From: Flavobacteriaceae bacterium
GTDB lineage: Bacteria; Bacteroidota; Bacteroidia; Flavobacteriales; Weeksellaceae
Direction: 5' to 3'
Length of the DNA stretch: 64,000 nucleotides
Assembly: GCA_030538275.1 (NCBI GenBank)
Contig: JAUNUH010000001.1
Location: 124,001-188,000, forward strand
The notes under the pieces were generated by a model, which had not been told where the DNA came from, made no database searches, and saw only the letters and a list, made by a program, of their open reading frames with translations. This document shows, one piece after another, positions 39,601-48,200 of the stretch; within the stretch, counting starts at the first letter, position 1, and the number at the start of each line of letters is the position of its first letter. A program made the position numbers and the translations under genes.

Positions 39601-40976
39601 GCAAGAACTTTAACATCATGCTTACGAGCGAATTGTAGTAATATTTGGTTTACGTGATTTTCTTCTTCTAGTCCATGCCTGTTTAATTCTACATAAAAAT
39701 CCTCACCAAATTGTTCCTTCCACCAAATAAATGCTTCTTCTGCTTGATGTTCGCCTACATTCAAAATTAAATTGGGAATTTCACTACTCAAGGAGCCTGT
39801 AGTAGCAATCAAATGCTCTTTAAATTTTAAAATAACCTCTTTGCCAACGCGTGGGTATCCTGCATAAAAACCGTCGGTATATCCAGTAGATGAAATTTTG
39901 GCCAAATTGTGATAACCCGCTTTGTTTTTAGCCAATAATACTTGCGTAAATCTTCGATCGGGATTGTCTTTGGTAAATTTTGTTTGCGTGTATCGGTCAG
40001 AAATATAAACTTCACAACCCAAAATTGGAATGATGGGATTTTCCCTTGTTTTGTTGAAGGCTTCTGCTGCAGCTATGAACTTGAAAGCACCCATCATATT
40101 TCCCAAATCTGTGAGGCCAACTGCAGGCATATTTTCTTTGGCTGCTCTTTGAATTAATGCATTAACGGTGGAGGTGGCAGATAAAACAGAAAAAGAGCTA
40201 TGGTTGTGATAATGAAAAAAATTGGACTCAATAATTTCTGTTTGGGTAGCGGAATCTTGAATTACAACGGATGAAATTTTGGCATCTTTTTCTGCAATTT
40301 GATTTCCAGTTTGAATGTCAAATGCTTGAATTGTAGATGAAAAAATTTGTTGAAAAGCCGTGAAATTTTCGGGGCTGAAACCGGCTTTTTTGGCTGAAAT
40401 AATATTTAAACGAACGAGTTCAAAAAAACACCTTGCCGTTGCGTTTACATCTGCGGCTGCATTATGTGCTTCGTCAAACGGGGTTTTGAATAATTTTTGG
40501 TGCAATTCCGAAAGAGTGGGCCATTTGAATCCACCGCCTCGTCCGCCTGGAATTTGGCAATAATCTGTTCCTTCATTTTTGGTATCAAGCGTGGGGAGCG
40601 AGGTGAGTTGAGCTGTTTCTATGCCCAATCTGTACAATTCTGCCCCAACAATATTAATATCAAATTCAATATTATGGCCAATAATTAGGGTGTCTTGGGT
40701 TAAATTTTGTTGAAATTTAGCCATAACCTCTTGCAATTCCAATCCTTCGGCAAGTGCTTTTTCGGTCGAAATTCCATGCACTTTAGCTGCATTGAATGGA
40801 ATTGTAAACCCTTCGGGTTTTACAATAAAATTTTGATTTTCAATTAATTGCCCTTTTTCGTCATGAATCTGCCAAGCCAGTTGAACCAGTCGCGGCCAGT
40901 TGTCGCCGTCAGACAATGGTGCATTGTAATTTTTGGGTAATCCGGTGGTTTCGGTGTCAAAAATGATGTATTTCAT
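36636..40976 (-). CDS. dnaE: DNA polymerase III alpha subunit with N-terminal DnaQ-like exonuclease
   Basis: 1446 aa replicative polymerase. Residues about 1-195 are a DEDD 3'-5' exonuclease (FDTETTG, IIGHNIEFD, DEAHNAAADVNATA). The PHP domain follows (HNHSSFSVLSATS), then the polymerase palm with GPGRGSAAGS and PDIDIDFDDRG carrying catalytic Asp residues, the finger region LYRPGPM, the HhH region and a C-terminal OB fold (GRNIRVSGMI). In Bacteroidota the proofreading domain is commonly fused to DnaE in this way, so a separate DnaQ may not be required. No frameshift seen. Confidence 0.95.
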   Translation of the reverse strand: MKYIIFDTETTGLPKNYNAPLSDGDNWPRLVQLAWQIHDEKGQLIENQNFIVKPEGFTIPFNAAKVHGISTEKALAEGLELQEVMAKFQQNLTQDTLIIGHNIEFDINIVGAELYRLGIETAQLTSLPTLDTKNEGTDYCQIPGGRGGGFKWPTLSELHQKLFKTPFDEAHNAAADVNATARCFFELVRLNIISAKKAGFSPENFTAFQQIFSSTIQAFDIQTGNQIAEKDAKISSVVIQDSATQTEIIESNFFHYHNHSSFSVLSATSTVNALIQRAAKENMPAVGLTDLGNMMGAFKFIAAAEAFNKTRENPIIPILGCEVYISDRYTQTKFTKDNPDRRFTQVLLAKNKAGYHNLAKISSTGYTDGFYAGYPRVGKEVILKFKEHLIATTGSLSSEIPNLILNVGEHQAEEAFIWWKEQFGEDFYVELNRHGLEEENHVNQILLQFARKHDVKVLAQNNTFYIDQKDAQAHDILLCVRDGEKKATPIGRGRDFRFGFPNDEFYFKSQAQMHALFEDVPDALRNFDEFLNKFEAYSLTRKTLLPKFDIPPQFIHPEDQKDDGVRGENAYLRHLTYEGALKRYTEITEEIRERLDFELSIIEKTGYPGYFLIVQDFTSQARKMGISVGPGRGSAAGSAVAYCIGITNIDPIKYDLLFERFLNPDRVSLPDIDIDFDDRGRDDIIQWVVDKYGSSNVAKIITYGTMAAKSAIRDTGRVLDLPLPNTDKIAKKIHVKLAKLLNSTELELKKNLSNEEFADTKDILDLVRAGELEGETIKQAAVLEGNIRNTGVHACGVIITPTDIRELIPVAIAKDKGNSEEKSHQIVTQFDNAIVENAGLLKMDFLGLKTLTIIKDAVDLVEQTQGIRLDPDAFPLDDAKTYQDIFQKGRTTAIFQYESDGMQKHLKSLKPDKFDDLIAMNALYRPGPMQYIEDFVNRKHGLQKIVYDLPEMEEYLAETYGITVYQEQVMLLSQKLANFTKGEADVLRKAMGKKQIDVLAKMEGKFMEQAQANGHDENILKKIWTDWTAFAEYAFNKSHSTCYAYLAFQTAYLKAHYPAEFMAATLSNWMKDLKELTKFMNECKRMNLAVLSPDVNESEMNFNVNSKGGIRFGMAAVKGVGEGAVEAILKEREKNGRFENIFDFVQRVDLSACNKRAIENLILAGAFDETDKFHRGQYFFVSNDSTSIEKIIKFGIACQKGTNDNQMSLFGQEEMQSSIQKPVIPDCPEWPIIQLLNKEKEVVGIYISSHPLDKYHFEMKLLNTVEISNIKGFEDQLIGRNIRVSGMITDFTHMFSSKDGREFGKFVLEDYNDNYEFVLFGEDYLKFRHFLQKNLFVSVLLNVTQNKYSQRIYTNILQIDLLDNVIQDSAKSIRIKINLNVVNRLLINELYEILKKFGGDNQVIIEISTENENLSFSSISQDIKTDITKELLDELDDLGGFSFSLN

Positions 40977-41103
40977 TCAGAATTTATGGTTTTGTTTTGT
41001 GAAAGTTTTGAGAATAATTTTTCTTAAAATTTCGAATTGAAATTTTTGGATGAAAAAATTATAGAAATGATAGAAAAATCGAAAAAATTCGAATTCTATG
41101 AAT

Positions 41104-42084
41104 TTATTTCTCTATTCCCAATACGCGCAATCCGTTTACAGTTGCAATATCAGACAGTTTTTCAACATCATAATAATGGCATGACTCCAGCATTACGCGA
41201 AGTTCTGTCCATAGATCACCATCTGAAAATGGTTTGTAAATATCATTTATATTATCTGTTCCAAAAGCTACATTCAGGCCAAATGGAACCATTTCGTCCA
41301 CAGGGGTTACAGAATTATGACTTGGAGCAAGTCGCTCTGTTCTGTTGTGGTCTATCCAGGCAGTTGGACAAGAAATCACGTTCAAATCTGCTAGTTTCAT
41401 GAGTTCGTATAACTCGTATCTGTATTTTTTGGGATGTGCTGCCACCGAAATGGAATGAACTGCGCTTACTTTGCCCTGCATACCATGTTCTATGGTTTTG
41501 CGTGCCAGCAGCTCTGTCTCACGTTCTTCGTCTGTATTGAATTGGTCCACATGTACATGAACCAATTTGTTTTTTGATTTTGCTGTTTCCATGAGGATAT
41601 CTAGATGCTCTTCTTCTTGACCAAAATCTTTGGCAGGTAATCCTCCTATAATATCAACAAAGTCTGAAGAAAGATCGAACCATTGCTTGGCTTTGGGATC
41701 TATAACGCCTTTCAATACTTGATTTGCAAATCGAATTTCTATATCTTTTCCAAAATCTTCTTTGATGCGTTGTGCGGCGATAATACTCTTATCTTCCATC
41801 ACATCGTCCACGTCTATAAAAGTTCCTACTGCTTGTGCGCCTTGTTTCAAGAATAGTTCTATGGCACGTGCCATACGATCATAAATTGTTTCTACAGAAG
41901 AGTTGCGTTTCATCTCATCTACCAAATGCCATTTTTCTTTCAAATAAGAATTGGTGTAAGAGAATGTGTCTTTTTGTAGAGAGAAAGCACGGTCCAGATG
42001 GGCATGGGTGTTCACCCATCCGCCTTTTTCTTTAATTTTTTCTACTACTGCATCGGCCGGATTGAAATATTGCAATTCGCTCAT
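41104..42084 (-). CDS. Cytosine-deaminase-like amidohydrolase
   Basis: 326 aa from the ATG at 42084; the product then starts MSELQYFNPADAVVEKIKEKGG, and a -7 box lies just upstream. An ATG at 42111 would overlap that box. TIM-barrel metal-dependent amidohydrolase: NTHAHLDRAF (HxH), HVHVDQFN, AVHSIS and FGTDNIND supply the usual His, His and Asp ligands. The pattern is closest to CodA-type deaminases, which act on cytosine or related rings; the substrate here is uncertain. No signal peptide. Confidence 0.82.
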   Translation of the reverse strand: MSELQYFNPADAVVEKIKEKGGWVNTHAHLDRAFSLQKDTFSYTNSYLKEKWHLVDEMKRNSSVETIYDRMARAIELFLKQGAQAVGTFIDVDDVMEDKSIIAAQRIKEDFGKDIEIRFANQVLKGVIDPKAKQWFDLSSDFVDIIGGLPAKDFGQEEEHLDILMETAKSKNKLVHVHVDQFNTDEERETELLARKTIEHGMQGKVSAVHSISVAAHPKKYRYELYELMKLADLNVISCPTAWIDHNRTERLAPSHNSVTPVDEMVPFGLNVAFGTDNINDIYKPFSDGDLWTELRVMLESCHYYDVEKLSDIATVNGLRVLGIEK

Positions 42085-42108
42085 AAGACTATTTGATTTT
42101 TTAATTTT

Positions 42109-42116
42109 CAAAGTTA
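42109..42116 (-). promoter_or_regulatory. Putative -7 box for the amidohydrolase gene
   Basis: TAACTTTG on the minus strand, a perfect TAnnTTTG box, 24 bp upstream of the ATG at 42084. A clear -33 element is not seen. Confidence 0.5.
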
Positions 42117-42437
42117 TGATTTTCGTAGGCGATTCAGAAATGTTTTAGTAGAAAATAATCAACGGATTATTCACAAAATGAATTTCATCTATTATTACGA
42201 TAAAATTTTTCGAATATAATTTTTTTTTATTAAAAAATAAGTGAATTTGATGAATAAAAAGTGATAAGTTCATTTTTCGGACGTTTATTTGGTTTTTATT
42301 TTTAGAATTGATAAAAATCATTGATAATTTTTGATTTAAACCCAAAAAGGAAACAAATATCATTTTTCTGTGTGCTAATTACACTTACTTTTGTACTGTA
42401 AAATTAAAATTGACTATAAAAATCTAAATTTATTAAA
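42112..42437. other. Divergent AT-rich promoter region
   Basis: 326 bp between the leftward amidohydrolase gene and the rightward YceI gene. It holds the -7 box of each. A 72-codon ORF on the minus strand (42145-42363) is rich in K, N and I only and has no family look. Confidence 0.5.
42386..42393 (+). promoter_or_regulatory. Putative -7 box for the YceI operon
   Basis: TACTTTTG matches TAnnTTTG, with TTTT at 42363-42366 as a weak -33 element at 19 bp spacing. It lies 44 bp before the YceI start codon. Confidence 0.55.
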
Positions 42438-42989
42438 ATGAAAGAAATGAAACAAATATTAGTAGCGATGATGGTGATGTTCTCTGGCCTAGCCATGGCA
42501 CAGACTTTCACCCTTCAAAGTAATCCGTCCCTTGCGATAACGGGTACATCTACAATGCATGATTGGGAAATGAAATCAAATACAGCTACAGGTACTTTGA
42601 AAGGTACTATGAGCGGTAATTCATTGTCTGCAATTCAGAATTTGGAAGTGGTGATGAAGGCAACTACCTTGAAAAGTGGAAAAGCTGGAATGGACAAAAA
42701 AGCTTATGAAGCTATGAAAACCAATAGCCATGCCAATGCAAGCTTCAAGTTGTCGTCTGCTAAGAAATCTGGAAATACATGGACTATGACAGGTAATTTT
42801 ACCTTTGCTGGAACTACCAAGGCGGTTACGCTTAATGTATCTGAAAGCACTTCTGGTGGTGTTATTACGCTATCTGGATCCCATAAATTCAATTTAACGG
42901 ATTATAAAATTACTCCACCTACAGCTTTGATGGGAACCATCAAAACAGGTGATGCAGTTGAAGTAAAATTTAATGTGAAATTCAAATAA
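42438..42989 (+). CDS. YceI family periplasmic lipid-binding protein
   Basis: 183 aa with a signal peptide ending AMA-QT (about residue 21). The mature YceI fold is a lipocalin-like barrel that binds polyprenoid chains: SLAITGTSTMHDWEM near the start, the middle MKTNSHANASFKLSS motif and the C-terminal FNLTDYKITPPTALMGTIKTGDAVEVKF. The ATG at 42447 is an alternative start. It sits 5 bp upstream of a porin-like gene, and a diverged YceI-like protein follows that, which suggests shared handling of a small hydrophobic ligand at the envelope. Confidence 0.92.
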   Translation: MKEMKQILVAMMVMFSGLAMAQTFTLQSNPSLAITGTSTMHDWEMKSNTATGTLKGTMSGNSLSAIQNLEVVMKATTLKSGKAGMDKKAYEAMKTNSHANASFKLSSAKKSGNTWTMTGNFTFAGTTKAVTLNVSESTSGGVITLSGSHKFNLTDYKITPPTALMGTIKTGDAVEVKFNVKFK

Positions 42990-42994
42990 ACACA

Positions 42995-44263
42995 ATGAGA
43001 AAATTAATGAGTATTTTAGCAGTTGCCGCTATGATGGTGGGAACTGCGCAAGAAAAAGCGGTAACCTTGACCGATGACAGCGCCTTCAAAAACTTTAGAC
43101 CTTATGATCAAAGTGGTCTGCACATTTTTGAACCGGTAAAAGACACAACATCAACTTCCAATAATCTGGTAGTAAAATTAGGTGGCGACTTTGCGCTTCA
43201 GTTTCAGGCTATTGGACACGAAAATAATGGCCAGGTGCCATTGTATAATATCGGAAACAACTTCAACTTGGCTACTGCCAATATGGATATAGACGTAAGA
43301 TTATACGACGGTGTTAATATGCACTTGAGAACTTATCTTTCTTCTCGTCACCACCCAGAACCATATGTAAAAGGAGGTTATATTACTATAGATAAACTCG
43401 ACTTTATCCAAGAAGGGTTTATGAAAGGAATTATGGATTATGCCACTTTCAAAATTGGACATATGGAGGTGAATTATGGTGATGCACACTTCCGTAGAAG
43501 TGATAATGCTGCTGCACTTTACAATCCTTTTGTTGGTAATATGATTATGGATGCATTCAACACAGAGGTTGCTATTGAAGCATACTATCAAAGAAATGGT
43601 TGGTTGGCCATGTTGGGAGTTACCAACGGTCGTCTTAACCAAACTGCAAGTTCTGGAACCAGCCCGTCAACGATTGCCAAAATTGGATATGACAAACAAG
43701 TTCAGCCTGATTTGAGAGTGAGACTTACAGGTTCTGTATATCACACAGCGCATAGCCAAAGAGTATATTTATATAATGGTGACCGTGCCGGAGCTAGATA
43801 TTATATGGCTTTGGAACCTGCCGATGCTACCTCTGCAGGAAATTATAAAACAGGTCGTATAGCGCCAGATTTTGCTCACAAAATTACAGCTATTCAAATT
43901 AACCCATTCATCAAATATGGTGGTCTTGAATTCTTTGGAGTTTATGAAACTGCAAACGGAGCAAACCGTACAGAGGCTGATAAACGTAATTATACACAAT
44001 TAGCTGCAGAGTTAGTTTACAGATTCGGACAAACAGAAAATCTATACTTGGCAGGTAGATATAATACTGTAAGTGGAGAAACTGCTGGAAATTATGATAT
44101 CGATGTGAATAGATTCAACATTGGTGGTGGCTGGTTTATGACGCCTAATATGTTGATGAAACTAGAGTATGTAAATCAATCATACGACGGTTATCCTGCA
44201 GATCATATTTATGCAGATGGTAACTTTAACGGTGTTGTGGCCGAAGCGGTTATTTCTTTTTAA
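42995..44263 (+). CDS. Porin-like outer-membrane beta-barrel protein
   Basis: 422 aa with a signal peptide ending in GTA-QE. The body has the alternating pattern of an outer-membrane barrel and ends in Phe (VAEAVISF), as outer-membrane barrels do. Blocks such as FKIGHMEVNYGDAHFRRSDNA and LELVYRFG-like strands (AELVYRFGQTENLYLAGRY) recall phosphate-selective or OprP-type porins in Bacteroidota. The transported solute cannot be told. In one operon with the YceI gene. Confidence 0.8.
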   Translation: MRKLMSILAVAAMMVGTAQEKAVTLTDDSAFKNFRPYDQSGLHIFEPVKDTTSTSNNLVVKLGGDFALQFQAIGHENNGQVPLYNIGNNFNLATANMDIDVRLYDGVNMHLRTYLSSRHHPEPYVKGGYITIDKLDFIQEGFMKGIMDYATFKIGHMEVNYGDAHFRRSDNAAALYNPFVGNMIMDAFNTEVAIEAYYQRNGWLAMLGVTNGRLNQTASSGTSPSTIAKIGYDKQVQPDLRVRLTGSVYHTAHSQRVYLYNGDRAGARYYMALEPADATSAGNYKTGRIAPDFAHKITAIQINPFIKYGGLEFFGVYETANGANRTEADKRNYTQLAAELVYRFGQTENLYLAGRYNTVSGETAGNYDIDVNRFNIGGGWFMTPNMLMKLEYVNQSYDGYPADHIYADGNFNGVVAEAVISF

Positions 44264-44282
44264 TTAAATAAGTAATTTATAT

Positions 44283-44317
44283 GAAAAGTGGGACGGTTTT
44301 TGTCTCACTTTTCTTTT
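44283..44317 (+). terminator. Hairpin terminator after the porin-like gene
   Basis: GAAAAGTGGGAC (44283-44294) pairs with GTCTCACTTTTC (44302-44313), one G-T pair, then TTTT. It lies 12 bp before the start of the YceI-like gene. Confidence 0.75.
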
Positions 44318-44328
44318 AAAATCACAAT

Positions 44329-44814
44329 ATGTTTCGGATTTTGTTCATCCTTTTTTCTACGCAACTTTTTTCACAAGGATCAGTGGAAATTAAAGGCTTC
44401 ACAAATATCAACTCCTTTAAATGTATAAGTAAAAAAGTACATTTACAAAAACATAATGCGCCTTCTGATTTACCTATCAAGGAAATTATTGTAAAAATAA
44501 ATGACTTTGAATGCGACTCCAAAAAAATGACACAGGAATTTAAGGAAATGATGAATGCAGATAAAAATCCAGACATTAAAATTACAGTAAATTCGCATAA
44601 CAGTACCAGTAATAAACAAATAAATACGGTATCTGATGTAAATATGAATGGCAAAACCAAACGCTATAATATGCCAGTTGTGTTAAACAATAATCATTAT
44701 CAAATCACACAATGGTTTAATATTCATCATTTTAATTTAAAACCACCACGGATTTTGGGTGGTCTGGTAAAAATTAAAGATGAAGTGCAGGTTACTGTAA
44801 ATATTAATAAATAA
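44329..44814 (+). CDS. YceI-like secreted protein, diverged
   Basis: 161 aa with a short signal peptide ending FSQ. The remainder follows the YceI outline: SVEIKGFTNINSFKC at the first strand, IKEIIVKINDFECDSKKMTQEFKEMMNADKNPDIKI in the middle (in pieces matching the M-x-x-D-M-N/K helix), and a terminal LGGLVKIKDEVQVTVNINK block. It is shorter and weaker than the YceI protein two genes upstream, so it may have a different ligand. The ATG sits directly after the terminator, so read-through or a promoter inside the terminator region would be needed. Confidence 0.65.
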   Translation: MFRILFILFSTQLFSQGSVEIKGFTNINSFKCISKKVHLQKHNAPSDLPIKEIIVKINDFECDSKKMTQEFKEMMNADKNPDIKITVNSHNSTSNKQINTVSDVNMNGKTKRYNMPVVLNNNHYQITQWFNIHHFNLKPPRILGGLVKIKDEVQVTVNINK

Positions 44815-44833
44815 AAACTATTAGTCCTCATTT

Positions 44834-44870
44834 AAAAAATCTCGTTAACTTTTAACGGGATTTTTTATTT
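44834..44870 (+). terminator. Hairpin terminator after the YceI-like gene
   Basis: AAAAAATCTCGTTAA (44834-44848) pairs with TTAACGGGATTTTTT (44852-44866) around a 3-nt loop, with one T-G pair. It works in either direction in principle and lies 245 bp from the convergent gene end. Confidence 0.85.
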
Positions 44871-45111
44871 TTAAATAAAAAATACGCATTGCATTATCAA
44901 TCGTAAAATAAGCTGCTAACTATCAGAATATTAATTTAAGCCACGAATTAGATATTATTTGAATTTCATCATTGAAGCAACCAAAATCTATAAATTGAAT
45001 ACAAATCATTCATTTAAGCGAGAAAATTTTAAAAAATTCTTGTCGTTTTTATAAAAATTCGTGAAATAGTGGCAAATATATAATGCACGACGAGTTAAAA
45101 GATAGAAATTT

Positions 45112-45753
45112 CTAATCATAAAAACTCAATAATCCAAAATCAAAAGGCGTCCATAAACTGGCTTTTAACCCACTTTTTTTCAGAATATCATTCGCCCAAG
45201 AATTACAGGTTTGGAACAAATGATAGTTTCCGTGAGCTTTGTAAAAATCATCATGTTGATAATAGCCATTTCCAGGTAAAATCATTAAATTACCTTCAGT
45301 ATCTTTTTCAAATGATTCTGATAAGTGTTGATTTAACATTTGTAATTGTTCTTTTGTTACCGGAATTTTACGCCAATCATCGCCAGTTTGTGAATATCGG
45401 GAAACATGCATTAAAGTAGGACTTTTAAGAAAAGCCGCCTGAAACGCAATTTCAAAACTCAAATCTTTCCACTCTGGGGTATTTAAATAAAAATTCGCAT
45501 CTCCCCAACCAAACGAAATTATCTGGTCGGAAGAAAAGGTAAATAATCCCGAAAATTGAATTGAATCAAGAGAATACCTAGGTAGTGCAATATCTAAATG
45601 AACGCCATTAGAATGTAAATAAATCGTATCTGAAAACTGTTCTTTGGGTTGAACAGAATTTACAGGAATATAGGTCGTAATCAATGCACCCAAAAAATAT
45701 ATCAATGGTAAACTAATTAAAAAGAGTATAGAAAACTTGAAAAATTTTTTCAT
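45112..45753 (-). CDS. TIGR02117/DUF2459 family protein
   Basis: 213 aa with an N-terminal membrane helix (about 5-28) and a soluble domain probably in the periplasm. Blocks IYLHSNGVHLDIALP, FGWGDANFYLNTPEW, HVSRYSQTGDDWRKI and LFQTCNSWANDILKKSG match the TIGR02117 family (DUF2459). A conserved Cys and His suggest a hydrolase, perhaps of the NlpC/P60-like thiol type, but the reaction is not known to me. It stands alone, converging on the YceI-like gene. Confidence 0.82.
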   Translation of the reverse strand: MKKFFKFSILFLISLPLIYFLGALITTYIPVNSVQPKEQFSDTIYLHSNGVHLDIALPRYSLDSIQFSGLFTFSSDQIISFGWGDANFYLNTPEWKDLSFEIAFQAAFLKSPTLMHVSRYSQTGDDWRKIPVTKEQLQMLNQHLSESFEKDTEGNLMILPGNGYYQHDDFYKAHGNYHLFQTCNSWANDILKKSGLKASLWTPFDFGLLSFYD

Positions 45754-45934
45754 TCCAAAAGCAGATAAAAATCAAAGGTGTGAAATATTTGCGAAATTTA
45801 TTCCAAATTTATCTATAAATCAACTCATTGTAAAGCATAGTAAATAAGGTATTTACAATTTTAAAAATGTTAAGTTTTTGTTAAATTTTAAATCTATACA
45901 CTACTTTGTGTTGCATAGTACCTGCCTATGTTAG

Positions 45935-45942
45935 TATATTTG
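45935..45942 (+). promoter_or_regulatory. Promoter -7 box for the PadR/PspC operon
   Basis: TATATTTG matches TAnnTTTG exactly and lies 50 bp before the PadR start. TTG at 45911-45913 is the nearest -33 candidate. Confidence 0.6.
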
Positions 45943-45991
45943 TATCGGATAGTTCTATTTAATTTATTTTAATAAAAATAATCTGCAAGAT

Positions 45992-46318
45992 ATGAATACA
46001 GAAAAAGCCAAAATTCAAATGAGAAAAGGCATTCTGGAGTTGTGTATTCTAAGTATTATCAAACGTGGTGATTTGTATGCGTCAGATATAATAGACGAGT
46101 TGAAATCAGCTGAAATGATAGTGGTAGAAGGTACCTTGTATCCATTACTTACACGGCTCAAGAATGCAAATTTGCTCAATTATCGCTGGGAAGAATCGAC
46201 CTCCGGGCCACCGCGCAAATATTACTCGCTTACAGAAGAGGGTCAGCATTTTCTCACAGAATTACAAAACTCTTGGGAAGAATTACAACAAACCGTAAAC
46301 CGATTAACACAACAATAA
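45992..46318 (+). CDS. PadR family transcriptional regulator (PspC operon)
   Basis: 108 aa winged helix of the PadR type with RKGILELCILSIIKRGDLYASDII, the VEGTLYPLLTRLKNANLL recognition helix and the PRKYYSLTEEGQ wing. Usually represses its own operon. The stop and the next ATG share one base (TAATG at 46316-46320), so it is coupled to the PspC-domain gene. Confidence 0.92.
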   Translation: MNTEKAKIQMRKGILELCILSIIKRGDLYASDIIDELKSAEMIVVEGTLYPLLTRLKNANLLNYRWEESTSGPPRKYYSLTEEGQHFLTELQNSWEELQQTVNRLTQQ

Positions 46319-48030
46319 TGGATAAGACACAAAGCATAAGTTTAGGCGGATTTGCATTTTTTATAGAAGATGCAGCCTATCATATTTTACACAAATATTT
46401 GAAAGACATTCGAATTTCCTTGTTCAATACAACAGATGTGGACGAAATAATATCTGATGTAGAATTTCGTATGGCAGAACTACTGCGCGAACGATTGAAG
46501 AGCCGCGAAGTAGTGAATACAGCAGATGTAGATTACCTCATTAGTATTATGGGAAAACCCGAAGAGTTTTACAATGAAGAATTTTTGGATGATGAACATG
46601 GTACGCAACATTCAAAATTTCAGCAAACTCATTTTTCTAAGTCATCCAAAAAACTTTTTAGAGATCCAGATGATAAAAAACTAGGTGGAGTTTGCAGCGG
46701 ATTAGGTCACTTTTTGGGTATAGACGCCACTTGGGTGCGCATCATTACGGTCGTACTTTTATTTGTAGATCCCATTTTCTTTTCAGTTGCCAGTACTATT
46801 ATTATTGCCTATTTCATATTATGGCTGGTCGTTCCAGAGGCTAGAACTACCTCGGACAAGTTACAAATGCGTGGAGAGCCTGTAAATTTTGATTCCATCA
46901 AAGATTTTTTTGGAAACAGCCCGGAAACCGTTCAAGATAATATAAAAAATTTAGGAGAAAATGCTCACCGGGTGGCGACTCGTTCTGGTTCTGTGATAGG
47001 AGATATGTTCAAATTTTTGATAAAATTAATTGGAATCTTTTTTCTTGGAATTTTGCTTATTGTAGCCATTTCCTTGTTGGTAGCCTTTGTTGCCTCTATT
47101 TTGGGTATAGGCGGCGCTTTGTTTGGAGTGGGATTAGCAGGTTTTTCGCTCAATTCGTATTTCCCTTATATTTTTGAAAGCTCTTGGGAGCAATGGATTA
47201 CCTACATCAGTTTGGCCTTGATAATGGTATTGCCAGCTATTGGTCTTATATTGCTCATTCTTAGGCTAATATCTAGCAGATATCGCGTTCCTAGAGTTAT
47301 TGGTTTTGGTTTGCCTTTTTTGTGGTTGCTGGGCCTTATTGGAATTACGGTAGTTACGATTACCACATTACGCCACTTTCAACAAACTGCAGTAGAGACG
47401 CATACAGTGCCGATTCCAGATGGCAACGAAACAATTATAGTTCAAATGCAAGAAAAAGAAAACAGGTTTAGTAGCGATGATCTACTTCTTATTCGACCTG
47501 GATATCTTGCTTTTCCCAAGGAAAATGATATATATGTAAAGGAATCAAAAACCGGAAAAGCCTATTTGGAATTACGATATTCTGCAAAAGGTAAAAATTT
47601 GAATAATGCTGCGCAAAATTTGAAACCTATCCTATATAATTACGAGGTAAAAGGGAATCTTGTAAACCTAGATGAACATATTTTTTTGAAAGAAGATGCC
47701 GGAAAGTGGCGAAAACAAGAAGTGAAATTGTACTTGTATCTACCAGAAGGACAACAAGTGCAGTTCAAAAATCTAGATGTGCAAAAATTTCAAGAAGGAT
47801 TTTATAGCTGGTTGGATGTAAATTCAGATTATTTTTATAAATTTGACAACCAAAAGTTCAGATGTGTTCAATGCCAAGAAGAGCAATACACCATTCAGGA
47901 CAATGACTCGGTAAGCGAAAGCGGTGTTTTAAAAATTAAAACAAATTCAGATTCACTCATTATTAAAACAGATAAAAATGGTACAAGTAATATTAGCATT
48001 TCTACAGCAAATGATTCAATTTCTAATTAA
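46318..48030 (+). CDS. PspC-domain membrane protein
   Basis: 570 aa from the ATG at 46318 (TAATG coupling); an in-frame ATG at 46273 lies inside the PadR gene and is rejected. Residues 1-105 form a helical region (SISLGGFAFFIEDAAYHILHK) typical of PadR partner proteins. The PspC domain is at about 120-180 (KLGGVCSGLGHFLGIDATWVR with a hydrophobic tail). Four to five more membrane segments follow, then a soluble C-terminal domain of about 190 residues, probably beta-rich. It may be an envelope-stress sensor that feeds back on the PadR regulator, as in other PadR/PspC pairs; that role is inferred. Confidence 0.85.
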   Translation: MDKTQSISLGGFAFFIEDAAYHILHKYLKDIRISLFNTTDVDEIISDVEFRMAELLRERLKSREVVNTADVDYLISIMGKPEEFYNEEFLDDEHGTQHSKFQQTHFSKSSKKLFRDPDDKKLGGVCSGLGHFLGIDATWVRIITVVLLFVDPIFFSVASTIIIAYFILWLVVPEARTTSDKLQMRGEPVNFDSIKDFFGNSPETVQDNIKNLGENAHRVATRSGSVIGDMFKFLIKLIGIFFLGILLIVAISLLVAFVASILGIGGALFGVGLAGFSLNSYFPYIFESSWEQWITYISLALIMVLPAIGLILLILRLISSRYRVPRVIGFGLPFLWLLGLIGITVVTITTLRHFQQTAVETHTVPIPDGNETIIVQMQEKENRFSSDDLLLIRPGYLAFPKENDIYVKESKTGKAYLELRYSAKGKNLNNAAQNLKPILYNYEVKGNLVNLDEHIFLKEDAGKWRKQEVKLYLYLPEGQQVQFKNLDVQKFQEGFYSWLDVNSDYFYKFDNQKFRCVQCQEEQYTIQDNDSVSESGVLKIKTNSDSLIIKTDKNGTSNISISTANDSISN

Positions 48031-48095
48031 TTTGTTTATTTAAAATAAATTAATTTGAGTAAATAAATTGATGAACGCCTGTTCATCACAAGTAT

Positions 48096-48134
48096 AAACC
48101 ATCTTTTGTCGAAAAGCCTAAGATGGTTTTTTTT
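48096..48134 (+). terminator. Terminator after the PspC operon
   Basis: AAACCATCTT (48096-48105) pairs with AAGATGGTTT (48120-48129), followed by T residues. A smaller hairpin TGAAC/GTTCA lies just before it at 48071-48085. Confidence 0.85.
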
Positions 48135-48200
48135 ATAAATTATCCTTACAAAGTAATTAAAATCGATAGGTTGGAATTCTTTTTTAAGTAAGTTTGAAGA

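Noticed and set aside
41037..41402. 121-codon plus-strand ORF
   Set aside because: It is antisense to the end of the amidohydrolase gene, whose HxH and Asp motifs are intact.
42145..42363. 72-codon minus-strand ORF
   Set aside because: Its composition follows the AT-rich promoter region and it overlaps the promoter boxes of two genes.
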